The translations under genes and the position numbers were made by a program. Below are positions 1 through 9,900 of a stretch of 64,000 bases of DNA, piece after piece. The stretch comes from Oscheius dolichura (lineage: Eukaryota; Nematoda; Chromadorea; Rhabditida; Rhabditidae). The stretch covers positions 4,092,001-4,156,000 of the forward strand of contig OW051493.1 of NCBI GenBank assembly GCA_932521035.1, given 5' to 3'. Numbering within the stretch: position 1 is the stretch's first letter; each line of letters starts with the position of its first letter. The notes under the pieces are model-generated. The model did not search any database and was not told the DNA's origin. It saw nothing but the letters and a program-made list of their open reading frames with translations.

Positions 1-161
1 GTATTTGACTCTTTCTCACCTCCACCACCACCTCTTGATTATTTGTTCGTCTCAACAGGTTATGTCGATGATCAGGGGACAAGGCGCCGAGGGCAAACTC
101 AGCCAACTTTTTCTCTCCTCTGGCAGTAGTTTGCTCACCTCCTGAACAAACTTTCCGAGAC

Positions 162-168
162 TATAAAG
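162..168 (+). promoter_or_regulatory. TATA box of peptide gene copy A
   Basis: TATAAAG lies 37 bp upstream of the ATG at 199, a spacing that leaves only a very short 5' UTR. The same box is present in mirror position for copy B. Confidence 0.7.
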
Positions 169-198
169 AGGAGGACGGGGAGTGGAACACCATCAGCA

Positions 199-457
199 AT
201 GGCCTCCTCCAAGATGTAAGTGTCCTCCTCCTCCTCCCTAATCATCCTCCTCTCCCTTCAGCCTCATCGTGTTCGCTCTCTTCGCCCTGTGTGCCCTGTT
301 CACCGTGTCCGAGGCCCAGTACTACTCGCCCTACTACTCTTCTTATGGCTACGGATACCCCTATGCTGGCTACGGACTCGGCTACGGATACGGAGCCTAC
401 GGAGGAGCCTACGGAGTCTACGGCAAGAGGGAGGCCGGCTTCGCTCCCACCAACTGA
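199..457 (+). CDS. Secreted Tyr/Gly-rich peptide precursor, copy A
   Basis: This is a two-exon gene (199-215 and 262-457; intron of 46 nt, GT-AG) for a precursor of about 70 residues. Residues 1-25 form a signal peptide (MASSKILIVFALFALC, cleavage near SEAQ). The mature part is almost entirely Tyr, Gly, Ala, Ser and Pro in short YGYG, GYAGYG and YGGAYG units. It ends YGKREAGFAPTN, where KR is a dibasic processing site. The Gly before KR could supply a C-terminal amide, with a short EAGF peptide released downstream. By analogy with nematode YGGW-type peptides, it may be an epidermal antimicrobial or signalling peptide, or a cuticle component; that role is inference. A TATA box and short UTRs suggest strong, regulated expression. 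Confidence 0.88.
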
Positions 458-582
458 ACACATTCCCTTCTCGTGTACAAATGAATGAACTCTCCCTTGG
501 CGTTTTTATTAAATTAGCTAAATATGGCTGGGTAGCTCATTGGGGCCAAGCTTGAAAGAATATCAAATGAATAAGCCTAAAG

Positions 583-2403
583 CTAGTGACTCGGTTCGGC
601 CAGCTTGCTATCGCCGGCCTCGTCCACAATTATAGTGAACTTCTGCGGTTCAGGGGTTCCCGGAGCCAGGAGTGCATCCTTCTTCACTGAAATAGAAGCA
701 TCGTCTTTGGAACTGCCTAGTCGCTTGCCTATGCAGCAATAAATGGAAGCGAGAAGAATCGTGATCATGGAGAGAATGGTCACAGATACGGAGCAGGCAC
801 CGAGGAGGGCGAGCAGGCCAAATGGCGTCAAGGAGGTGTAAAGGGGGATCTGAACGCTTTTGGTCGGTGAACGACAAGCTGTCTCACCTGTACTGTCAGT
901 CCAGCAAGGAAAGCGGTGAAGGCACAGCTCCAGAAATGTTTGCTAACCTAAACTTATTGAAATCAAACCAGGAGGAGGCAGTGACCCACCCAATAATAGA
1001 GGAACAAGGAGACGAGGAGACTCCAGACGAGGTAGAGGGCGATGATAAGATACAGCACCATGAGGCGTTGGCTTTGCTTCCTGGCCGTTGTCTACAAGTT
1101 CTGAATTCCCCGAAAGGGCGGGTGCCTACCGCTAAGAAAGGTTTCAGCAAGGCGAAGGCACAAAATCCTACGGTAGCATAGAAGAGCGGGATCCCTAGGA
1201 GACAGTAGACCAGGGCGAAGATCTAAAGACCCATTGTCTGTGGCACCTCTATCTATCCACCTGTCCCAAAGTGGTCTCGGGTATTTTTGTCCCGTGGCCG
1301 AGGGTCAGAAGCAGCCCGTAGGCATAGTTGAATGAATTGAAGAAGGTCCAATCTTTGCCCGGGATGCGTATGTCCATCTTTTCCTCGTATCTTTTCAGAC
1401 TCTCCACGAGCAGTTGCTGAAAGAGTCGCGTCTTGTCCTCCCAGTTGTTTTAGAGCCGCGTCACGAGTAGTTTTGCGCAATCAGCGTGGCAATAATGGGC
1501 CATCTCCCCGGAGGGAACCCCGGCAACTCAAAAGTGACGCGTCCATTCTACGGATTAGATCTGCCCTCCTCCAAAAAGATACTCATGAGCCGTCGTTGAC
1601 TCGCCGTTGTCCCCGAAGCCAATTGACTCAGCACACTGTCAATTAGACGTCGTTTGTCCGCTCTGATTCGGGCGCAATCGAAACAAAACGCATTGCTTTG
1701 TGGCCACCAATCAACCCCGGGGCAGAGCCACAGACTTTTACTGGCCCGGAGAAGGAGGAGGAGGAGGCGACTCACCTGGACACGCTCGGTCTGCTCCCGG
1801 TCGATGATGATCAACAGGTTGCGGGTGTCATTGAATATCCTAGAGCTTATGGCTCGCGCATAGTTACGCCTGAAGAAAGAAGGCCATTAGAGGAGTAAGA
1901 TGGATGCCCTTACCTACCGACCGCCACATTCATCCAATACTTTCTGGTAGTCTCCCGGTGTGGCTCGTATTCCAGGGCCCAGAAGCAGGCAGAGCCCATG
2001 AACAGGTAGACGACGAGGAGAGAGAGGAGGACGAGGGGGCAGAGACGACGGAAGGCCGAGGAATTGGACCAGATGGAGTCGGCCCCTCCTCGGAGACGGT
2101 CGAGGAGCATCTGAAGGGGGGATTTCACAAGAGAGGAGAGCAGAAGGGAACGACAGGGATCGAACAACAACGGATTCGAGAATGAGGAGGGCGCGGAGAC
2201 ATGCAACCGCAGGAAGTGCGAACCAACTCGTTAGTCGACAACAAAGAGACCATTTGGATGCTATTTTTATGGAGAGGTAGGGGGCAGAAGTACGATGTCA
2301 TGCGGTTAGAGACGAGACGAGGGGGTACCTTATTGAAGTGGTCAATGCGGCCGACCACGTTCTGGACGGGATAGAGGAGGTTCGTGGTGACCATCTCGCG
2401 GAA
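583..2403 (-). CDS. Two-pore-domain potassium channel (K2P/TWIK-like), degenerate filters
   Basis: Exons (minus strand) read as 2403-2329, 2110-1914, 1869-1776, 1437-1261, 1222-1130, 1091-990, 947-888 and 849-583; most introns are 38-43 nt. In order: TM1 (RRLCPLVLLSLLVVYLFMG), an extracellular cap helix region, first pore loop (FNSFNYAYGLLLTLGHGTK), TM2/TM3 with the K2P signature FALVYCLLGIPLF, a basic linker, TM3 (LMVLYLIIALYLVW), a second pore-like stretch (FWSCAFTAFLAGLTVQIP), TM4, and a cytosolic tail with basic and acidic residues. The fold order is that of nematode TWK channels. The usual filter TIGYG/TIGFG is replaced by TLGHG in pore 1 and has no GFG or GYG in pore 2, so K+ selectivity is doubtful. 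The intron at 1438-1775 may hide an extra cap exon. The N-terminus is unresolved: Cys-rich exons at 2716-3217 could be its 5' end. Confidence 0.82.
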
Positions 2404-2715
2404 CTACAAGAAAAAGTCAGGAATATTACTGCCAAGATGGCAATGAATGAGAAATGGCGGCCTCTGCTGACAGATGACTGGTAGGCCTCTCCCAGGAGGG
2501 CGGACCGACTCAGCCCAGATGATAACTCGGTTTCCAGACCCCACACCGCTTTGATTGCGCAACTCCCAAAAGAAGAAGCAAGTCTGCGATACTTACCTTT
2601 AAAAAGACAGAAGGGTGAGAAAGATGCAGAAGACGAGGGTCTGCCCCCTGGCCGAGCTCCTTCTGGCCTCTCTGTCCGCGTGCCATTTCAACGAGGCGTA
2701 TCTCCATATCCTCAC

Positions 2716-3217
2716 CTTTCTCAGCTGGTCTTCTACCGTTTCCCTGAACCTCCTCTCCTTTTTAAGCGGCACAGTAATTACCTGGACGTAATGTTCTGGC
2801 ACCAGCAATAGGCGGTGTTGAGATCTGCCACCGACGGCTGGCAGGCATTGTTCGTTATGTGGTTGGCGAGTCTGTCTCTAATGATCGTGGTCAAGTCCGT
2901 CAGAGAGCCACAGTACTCCCTGACATTGTCTAGAAAGATGAGAGACAATACAAAGCGAAGAAAACTAACCATAGCGTCTGCTCTTGATGACATAGCAAAA
3001 GTCCAACGGGGTACATCTTTCGAGATTGCAAAAGGGACAGGTCGGTGTAGCGACGTCCAGAAGAGGATGGGATATCTAGAGTCAAGAATTCATGAAGACA
3101 CTCTCAGCTCACCGCGATTTCATGTTTCTCGGGGACCTGGCCATTGCGCATGTAGTCGTCGTTCTTCTCTTTTCCCAACTGAAATAGCGTCGGGAGGAAG
3201 AAGAGGGTGTAGTTCAT
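2716..3217 (-). CDS. Cys-rich exon set, separate gene or 5' exons of the K2P gene
   Basis: Four exons join in one frame on the minus strand: 3217-3113 (ATG at 3217), 3075-2970, 2929-2782 and 2749-2716, with introns of 32-40 nt. The product begins MNYTLFFLPTLFQ and continues with a Cys-rich segment (CPFCNLERC, DFCYV, REYCG, NACQP, YCWCQN). After exon 4 the frame can either read through to a stop at 2599 via a hydrophobic stretch, giving a short membrane-anchored protein, or splice in phase to the first K2P exon at 2403. I do not recognise the Cys pattern. A secreted or luminal position is suggested by the spacing of cysteines, but the N-terminal hydrophobic run is short for a signal peptide. 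Confidence 0.5.
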
Positions 3218-3607
3218 CCTAGAACCTATTCCTGGAGTAAACAATAGAAAAACGGAAGGGGATGGCGGGTGTCTCATTCTGGATGGATGAATGAACGTCC
3301 CCTGGGAGTTGACAAACTAATTGTAGCAGAACAGACTCTCTGGTAGCTAACTGTAGCAGACAACTTGTGGGAAGGATCTAGAAGGCGAGTACAGGAAGAA
3401 CATTCCAAAAGCCGAACTCTGATTCGAGAAATTGGCATCAAAAGGAGACCAGAGCTCTCCCCCGAGGATTCGGAGACGATTAACGGGGTCCCCGACCCAG
3501 GCAAAAAAGACGCTAAAACAAGAACATTCCGTGAAGAAAACGATCCGAATTTTAATGATGAGACACCAGTTTCACTTGGCAGTTGGATGATGGCTGTACA
3601 TAATGTA

Positions 3608-3703
3608 CCTGAAGGGGCATACGCTAATGTACTGTAGATAGCCGAGAAGTGCGTTGGTGTCTTATGAGCCAATGTACTGTACATTAGCGTATGCCCCTTC
3701 AGG
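3608..3703. repeat. Perfect 25-bp inverted repeat (hairpin)
   Basis: 3608-3632 is the exact reverse complement of 3679-3703, with a 46-bp spacer that holds a 28-bp sequence repeated at 4262-4289. It can fold into a strong hairpin. It lies between the K2P gene and peptide gene copy B and overlaps no recognisable coding sequence. It could be a small foldback transposable element. Confidence 0.85.
3638..3665 (+). repeat. 28-bp direct repeat, copy 1
   Basis: The 28 bases from 3638 recur exactly at 4262-4289, followed in both places by an AGCCA block one base later. The second copy lies about 60 bp from the inner end of the inverted-repeat arm holding peptide gene B, so this repeat may mark a rearrangement edge. 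Confidence 0.85.
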
Positions 3704-3769
3704 AGTCGCCTGCTTTTTAAATCGCGTTATTTGTGTTTACCCCTGTGAAAGGCTAAGTTACGTAATGAC

Positions 3770-4255
3770 GTTTGTGCGTATAACTCTTTTTTTTTCTTTT
3801 TCCTTCTGAAGAACCCCAATTTTTTTTGATTGCGCCGAGTGTGCCGTACAAAGTTGCACTAGTGACCCAAGTTTGATGAAGTTTGGTGATGAAATAAGCG
3901 AGAACGAGCGACAAACGCGTTTATAAAAGTGCGCCGTCCGGCGTCCGTTCCCTGAATGGCCAAGTGGCGCAATCGGCAAGCGCGCTGTCCGGGGATCCAA
4001 GGCTTGCGAGTTCGAACCCCGGGCATGCAAAAACTCTTTTTCTTTATAGGTACATCACCCAGAGTGGTTCCGGGTGTGCAACATCGTGAAAAAAAATAAT
4101 TAGATGCAATTTCAGCCATTATTTGTGGTATTGTTCCCCTTTTGCAGATTCCTCTCCATTCCCCAATATTGTTCCCTTTTTGTACCCTCCTTGTAAACGC
4201 AAATAACACTTTTTGTTGAGATTTCTCCTTTTCCAACAAACGAATATCATGTGGC
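3770..4255 (+). repeat. Dispersed repeat element, copy 1 (with tRNA-like segment)
   Basis: This AT-rich block shares blocks in the same order with 7215-8036 inside the guanylyl cyclase gene: a CTAGTGACC segment (near 3858 and 7292), an ACAAACG(C/T)GTTT segment followed by a GCGCCGT/CCGTCCG-rich stretch, and a 3' part with two GTATTGTTC/TATTGTTCCC segments and TTGAGAT followed by AACAAACG. Order and spacing fit two diverged copies of one short interspersed element. A tRNA-like segment occupies 3953-4030 in this copy only. Confidence 0.6.
3953..4030 (+). other. tRNA-like segment (pseudo-tRNA or SINE head)
   Basis: The segment contains TGGCCAAGTGGCGCAATCGG, which resembles a polymerase III A box of the Ser/Leu tRNA type, and GAGTTCGAACCCC, a good B box, about 30 bp apart. 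The acceptor stem does not pair and the T stem pairs at only about three of five positions, so a functional tRNA is unlikely. A 20-base match to its A-box region, with one difference, lies at 41148-41167. Confidence 0.4.
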
Positions 4256-4261
4256 TTTCTA

Positions 4262-4289
4262 ATAGCCGAGAAGTGCGTTGGTGTCTTAT
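4262..4289 (+). repeat. 28-bp direct repeat, copy 2
   Basis: Exact copy of 3638-3665, sitting about 60 bp outside the 3' end of the right inverted-repeat arm. Confidence 0.85.
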
Positions 4290-4350
4290 TAGCCAGATAA
4301 ACCTTATTGGCTAGTTTGTTATGACAAACAAATGGGGGCAGATCAGTTTT

Positions 4351-4830
4351 ATTCATTTGTACACGAGAAGAGAATGTGTTCAGTTGGTGGGAGCGAAGCC
4401 GGCCTCCCTCTTGCCGTAGACTCCGTAGGCTCCTCCGTAGGCTCCGTATCCGTAGCCGAGTCCGTAGCCAGCATAGGGGTATCCGTAGCCATAAGAAGAG
4501 TAGTAGGGCGAGTAGTACTGGGCCTCGGACACGGTGAACAGGGCACACAGGGCGAAGAGAGCGAACACGATGAGGCTGAAGGGAGAGGAGGATGATTAGG
4601 GAGGAGGAGGAGGACACTTACATCTTGGAGGAGGCCATTGCTGATGGTGTTCCACTCCCCGTCCTCCTCTTTATAGTCTCGGAAAGTTTGTTCAGGAGGT
4701 GAGCAAACTACTGCCAGAGGAGAGAAAAAGTTGGCTGAGTTTGCCCTCGGCGCCTTGTCCCCTGATCATCGACATAACCTGTTGAGACGAACAAATAATC
4801 AAGAGGTGGTGGTGGAGGTGAGAAAGAGTC
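4351..4830. repeat. Right arm of 480-bp inverted repeat (peptide gene copy B)
   Basis: This is the mirror image of 7-486 (paired positions sum to 4837). The 3864 bp between the arms hold the K2P locus and several small repeats. Confidence 0.95.
4380..4638 (-). CDS. Secreted Tyr/Gly-rich peptide precursor, copy B
   Basis: Two exons (4638-4622 and 4575-4380) encode a protein identical to copy A: signal peptide, Tyr/Gly-rich mature region, and a YGKREAGFAPTN end with a KR processing site. The 5' flank is identical to that of copy A, including the TATA box (complement of 4669-4675), so both copies should be expressed under the same control. The 3' UTRs diverge from 4350 outward. Copies A and B point toward each other. 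Confidence 0.88.
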
Positions 4831-5007
4831 GAGTAGATTAGATGATTGAAATGGTATTCTTCCAGTAGTGGCCATATTCCCCTCTACGGCGACCATATTG
4901 GGATCGGATGATGGTTGGCCAAGTTAATAGACCATGCTTACCCCATCGCTTGACCGTATATCGATGGTTGTTCGAATAAAGTTCATTGTATGTACAGAGA
5001 GATATGA

Positions 5008-6037
5008 TCACTTGGTATCTTTGAGGAATGTCTGGACCTTCTCGGAGAACCATTTCGGGTATTTCATGTAGAAGTCGTGGCCTCCTTGTGCATGCGTTTC
5101 CAACCTGAATTACCGTATCCACCACAATATCACAGGGGCATACCTAGAATTTTTGAGAATATTCAGAAAGCACGTTTTCGGGTCTGCACAGAATCTATCC
5201 TGTCCGCCCGTCATAATCAAGGAGGGCTGAGTGAGCTTCGGGAGGACGAGGTCACTGGGAAAGCGGCCTCCGCAGTAGTCGTACACCCTGGAAGAATATT
5301 CTATGAAAAGGAGGATGACCTACTGTTGGACGACGTCGCAGAGGGCTGCCCACTGTTCTCGGAGGAAATCGTTCGAGTAATGCTCCAAATAGGGGGTTCG
5401 TGCATTCGGCAGCCAGTGTTCCGTATTCCTCATCCCTGGAGAGAATAGTCTTTAGTTAAGTACGACTGACCACTAAATGCCATGGCTCCGAGTTTATTTA
5501 CTTTTGTTCCAGCCGCCAGGAGGATCATCTTCTTCACCTGAATACAAAAATAGAAGAGGAATAGCTAGACTGACCTTATCCTTTCCCTGACCAGCTACAT
5601 GGACAGCCGTCCTGGCGCCTTCTGACCAGCCCATAACTGTGAAGGGGGTCAATTCTAGTCCCTATAGCTTTGAATGTATCACCTCCCCTCCACTCCACCT
5701 GCATAAGTTTGATACAGAAGCCGGCGTCTTTCATACACCGGTTAACCTCCTGCTTTCTGTCGGGAGGACGGGATGTGCCATAGCCCGGCGGGTCGATACA
5801 GACGATGGTGACAAAGTCCGGATCGAAGTGTTTCAGCAGGGTCAGTGGCCAGTCTTTCTTGTAGCAACCTGGGAATAAGGCCAAATGAAAGGAAGTATAG
5901 GGAAGCAGACCGACGGCTCCACAGATACAGAGCAAGACGTTGGGTCCGTTTCCATACCGGCAGTAGCCGATGTCCAGGCCGTCGATAGTCATCTTTCCCT
6001 CGAAGAGGACGGCATTCTCCAGGATCTCTTCGGGCAT
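5008..6037 (-). CDS. BPHL: Alpha/beta hydrolase, biphenyl hydrolase-like (valacyclovirase family)
   Basis: Joining about seven short exons gives an alpha/beta-hydrolase. Landmarks in order: the N-terminal strand with GLDIGYCRYGNGPNVLL; the oxyanion region; the strand IVCIDPPGYGTSRPPDR, close to the BPHL family's DPRGYGHSRPPDR; the nucleophile elbow GWSEGAR with Ser (usually GWSDGG); the acid site MTGGQDRF; and the catalytic His in QGGHDFY near the end. Length and order match BPHL enzymes, serine hydrolases that cleave amino-acid esters and homocysteine thiolactone. The ATG at 6037 follows TTCTTACAG directly, which looks like a spliced-leader acceptor. The intron near 5875-5917 has a weak donor (GTCTGC) and may be retained in some transcripts. 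Confidence 0.88.
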
Positions 6038-6920
6038 CTGTAAGAAGAATCTCAAAAACACGCGAAAATAGAAGAAGTACAGAAAAAGATAAGAGAAACT
6101 GGGAAGAAAGGCACTCAAAATATTTTGAAGGCGAACGAGCAGAGGTCGAGAAGGTTCGCAGCTTCACCAGTCACAAAATTTCAATGAGACACTTCGGCGA
6201 AAAAGTGGCGGAATCATAAAGGTTGCCGCGAAGAGACCGGGAGACGAAATTGGACAAATTGCAATTGGAAGAGAATATAGAAGTAGGGGAAGAAGAAGAA
6301 GAAGAGAACGATGGAAGTTTGAACCCCAGCCGCAATGAGGGCTGACCCGGTTGGAGAAATGCCGCGAGACATAAAAAGCAAGGCGTAACGTGATGGAAAA
6401 CCTGTGTGTTACAACGGAATGGCTGGCTGTGACGTTTACAAAAGGGGCAGTGTCTTGTGTGTTTCGGTACTGATCTACGGGGAACGGGGTAGGCTGGGAA
6501 GGGACAGAAAAAGAGGAATATGAGGATAATTAGACGGAGCGATAGGCGATCCGCGGGGGAGTGGTGCGCTGGCGCCCGGCCAAGGTCAGTGGTCGCCTAC
6601 GGACAACTGAAACAGGCGCCGAGGGCCGGTCCAATTTGAAACACTCTCGAATTAGCGGTGACAATGGCAGGCACCCAAATGGCATTTGGAGGCCCCCTGG
6701 AAGTTGTCGTCCGCCCCCCTGATCCTGATACACTGATCCGTACAAAAGGTGACTGTGGCCTTTTGGAAATGATCTGGATAAGCCGTAACTCCCCTCCGAG
6801 ACTTATCCGCCGCCTCCACACTTAGCTGATTGTCTACTGATTGTGGGAGGAGAATATCATCCCATATAGTGGATCCTCTTCAATATCTTACTTCTTCCCA
6901 CTACTCGACTGGCAGACGAA
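6038..6920. other. Intergenic region between BPHL and guanylyl cyclase
   Basis: No supported gene. The region holds the divergent 5' flanks of the BPHL gene (-) and the guanylyl cyclase (+). Purine-rich runs occur near 6280-6310. Short ORFs here show no recognisable domain. Confidence 0.6.
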
Positions 6921-9900
6921 ATGCTTCTTCACTTACTGCTCTTCTCGGCGGGCCTCCTCCTGGCAACCGAGGGCAGGAATTCAACGAATACGGTATCTTT
7001 GTTTCCTTTTAAGGGATTAAAACTAACTCAGATCCTGCTCGCCCACATCGGAGCTACTGGAGCTCTTCCCAATAGCGACAAAATCCTCGAGTTGTCGAGA
7101 CAGGAACTTTGGGATACTGGCGTCTTGGGAGACGACATGGATATCGAGTGAGTATTCGATTTATCGAGCGTGATTTGGGTTTACTCAGAGCACATGCCAA
7201 GCCTTTTTTTTATTTTGATGGCATAACTTTTTTCAGTTAAGAGATATCAAAAATCTGACTTGACCATCGTTTTCCTCGTAGTTGATTACCCCTAGTGACC
7301 ATTTTTCATGAAATTTGCCCAAAAAATAGATGAGCTACGACTACAAACGTGTTTTGAAAAGTGGCGCCGTACGCCGTCCGCCGTCTGCGTTCGCTCGCTG
7401 TGGCTCTTTTTTTTCAAAACCTTTTGCACGCGTCCAAAAACTTTCACAAAACAGCTATATATACAGTTTTTTACGCTGATTCTGAATATGTAATAAAAAA
7501 ATTAGGTAGATGAGTTCGTTTTTTAGCTATACCATCAACCATTCTATTTCATGTTTCTACACGTAGCCCATTTCGGCTAATGAATTTTGAACATTCGACA
7601 TCACTATCTTATTAGGGCATGAGTGTTTAGCTTTTGGCACAAATTTTATATACAAAATACTGACAAAGCGGACATATGCGGGGGGTCGAAGTTGAAAAGA
7701 ATGAAACTGGGGAAAAGTAGAATACGATGCAGATGTAAGGATTTCAAACCGGCTTCTTTGCATGAATTAGAGCATACTGATATGACGGGGCCTGGGCGGG
7801 AGGTCGAGGGGGGCGGCAGCCCCCCTCGTAGATTAAAAATAAAAAGGAAAAATCAAAGTAGAAGACTGAAAGTTGTCGATCCTAACCGGTAGCCGTAATT
7901 TGGTTATATTTTAACTGAACGAGTATTGTTCTCTTTTTGTTGTGTCCTTGGGGTTCTTCCTTATTGTTCCCTTTTTATAGACTCTCTCAAATCACCCTTT
8001 TATTGAGATTCATCTCTTTTTAACAAACGGATCCTCTTTAACTCTTCAGGGTGATCTCCCAAGATGGCTGTGGAACGTCTTTTGAGGGTGTAGCAGCTGC
8101 CGCCGAACTGTTCCACGTTCAACACGCGGATGTCTTCCTCGGGCCCTACTGTAGTTCAGGTGCGCGCGGTGGGGACAGTAGAGCAAGGCAGAGTGTTCAG
8201 AAATGGTTCCTGTTGCGTCAATGGCTTCCTACTGGAATATTCCTATCATTGCCTACATGAGTACAGCCAACGCTCTGTCTAATAAGAGGGTAACTTATTC
8301 TCTTCTCTCCAGCAGGATCCTCTTCTTCAGGTCTACAAGACCCTCGTCCGCTCCTCCCTGAGGACATTGTCCGCCGTGGCCGAATCCACTGTCGCTTTTA
8401 TAAAACACAACAAATGGAAACAGGCTACTCTTTTTTTCTTCTAGAAAACAGAATTATTGTAGATTTCTCTTGTGTCAAATCTGGGCGTCGGGGCCTACGA
8501 GAAGCTGCAGGCCTTTGAACCCGTCCTCTCCAGGGAAAGCATCCAGGTAGTCAAGAAGATCCTCCTTGAGGAGACGGCCACCGAGGAGGACATGGTCAGC
8601 AATGGAATCTTCGAGGAGATAAAGAGCACCTCTAGAAGTAATCTCTCCTTTTGAAAGCGATCAAACAGTGGATTTCAGTTGTCTTGGTGATGTTCTCCTC
8701 TGCGCGAGATCTCACAAAACCCTTCCGTGAGGGCGCTCTCAAGGCCGGTCTCATCGGAAGTGACTACATCTTCATCTTCCCGTGGATACAAGTAACCGAA
8801 CTTTCCCTGCTCATTCCTGCAACTAAGGTTCAGGAGGGATCCAACGGGGCGTCTCCCTTCGTGGGTAGCAGTTCGACCCTCCTCCAGTCCGTCAAGCAGA
8901 TCTATTCAAATTGCATCCTAGTGGGTGCCTTTCCTAAGTGATGAGCCCGTTCACATTAGGCTTATTGTTTTCCCGATCCTGATCCGAGGGAGGTAGCTTA
9001 TCCCCCGACTTTTGGGGAGGAAGGGGGATAAGTGGATTGGAGCTCACTATAGCCAGAACGAGATTATCTTACAGATCGACGATACAAACGGATTCGACGA
9101 CCGTATCATAACTCCGTTCGTAGAGAGACTAGCCACCATCGGGCTTGGGGAAAAGGACATCGACCTGGTTCGGTCGCTCCGGGAGGATAACAACAGTCCC
9201 TTTTAGCTCGACATCTATGGCTACATTACTCTCTTCGACGCGTTTAAAATGTACGCGACGGCCGCCAGGGGAATCTTCAACGAGACGGGCCAGTTGAAAT
9301 CAGTCTCGAACGGGGTGGCCATCTGGAACGCAATGAGGCGAATGACCATTCCGGGTAGGGAGAATAACAGACAGACTGAGAGTGACTGTCAATCTCCAGG
9401 AATGATCTCCAATACCGGCATTGGAAGTGGGACAATAATGCTGGATGATCTCGCCGAGAGGGTTCCCTTCTTCTCCGCCTTTTATGTTGACGGAGCAGGA
9501 GACAGGGTTTGTCTTATCCGCCGGCTATATAAAGTCATCTGTCTCAGGTGATTCCCGTGGCCAATATGACCCCCTCCTTCATTGACAAATGCGATGGCCT
9601 GCTCACTGGAAGCGGATGCTATAAAATGGTAACGAGACAGTGAGACTCAAATAGAAGACGTCTAGAAAGTGACGGAGGTTTCTTCTGGCTTCTGGCCTTC
9701 GCCTGGCGGCCGCCTCCCTGCCGACGTGCCTGATTGTGGCTTCAGAGGTGAAAAGTGTGAATACACCATCTTCATCATCGGAGGAGCAATCGTCGTCTTC
9801 CTTCTGATAGTCGCTGTAGGAGCGTGGCTCCTCAGCCGATATTGGTCAGTCCCAGCCTGAATACAGAGACTGGGAGAAGTTCAGTGAATCTCGTGCCTTG

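Larger units (their letters stand above)
7..486. repeat. Left arm of 480-bp inverted repeat (peptide gene copy A)
   Basis: Positions 7-486 match the reverse complement of 4351-4830 with no indel and a single substitution that I could find (position 466). The arm contains the whole promoter, both exons, the intron and the start of the 3' UTR of the peptide gene. Similarity stops abruptly at both outer edges. The near-identity of intron and flank, not only of coding sequence, points to a recent inverted duplication or continuing gene conversion. Confidence 0.95.

Noticed and set aside
822-1181. 119-codon plus-strand ORF
   Set aside because: It lies antisense to several K2P exons with good splice sites and conserved TM segments; a shadow frame.
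3859-4617. 252-codon minus-strand ORF beginning inside peptide gene B
   Set aside because: It is frame-shifted relative to the peptide gene, runs through the intron, and continues into repeat DNA; no domain.
9168-9206. In-frame TAG (9204-9206) in the cyclase suggesting a pseudogene
   Set aside because: A 39-nt GT-AG intron exactly removes it and joins conserved sequence in frame.
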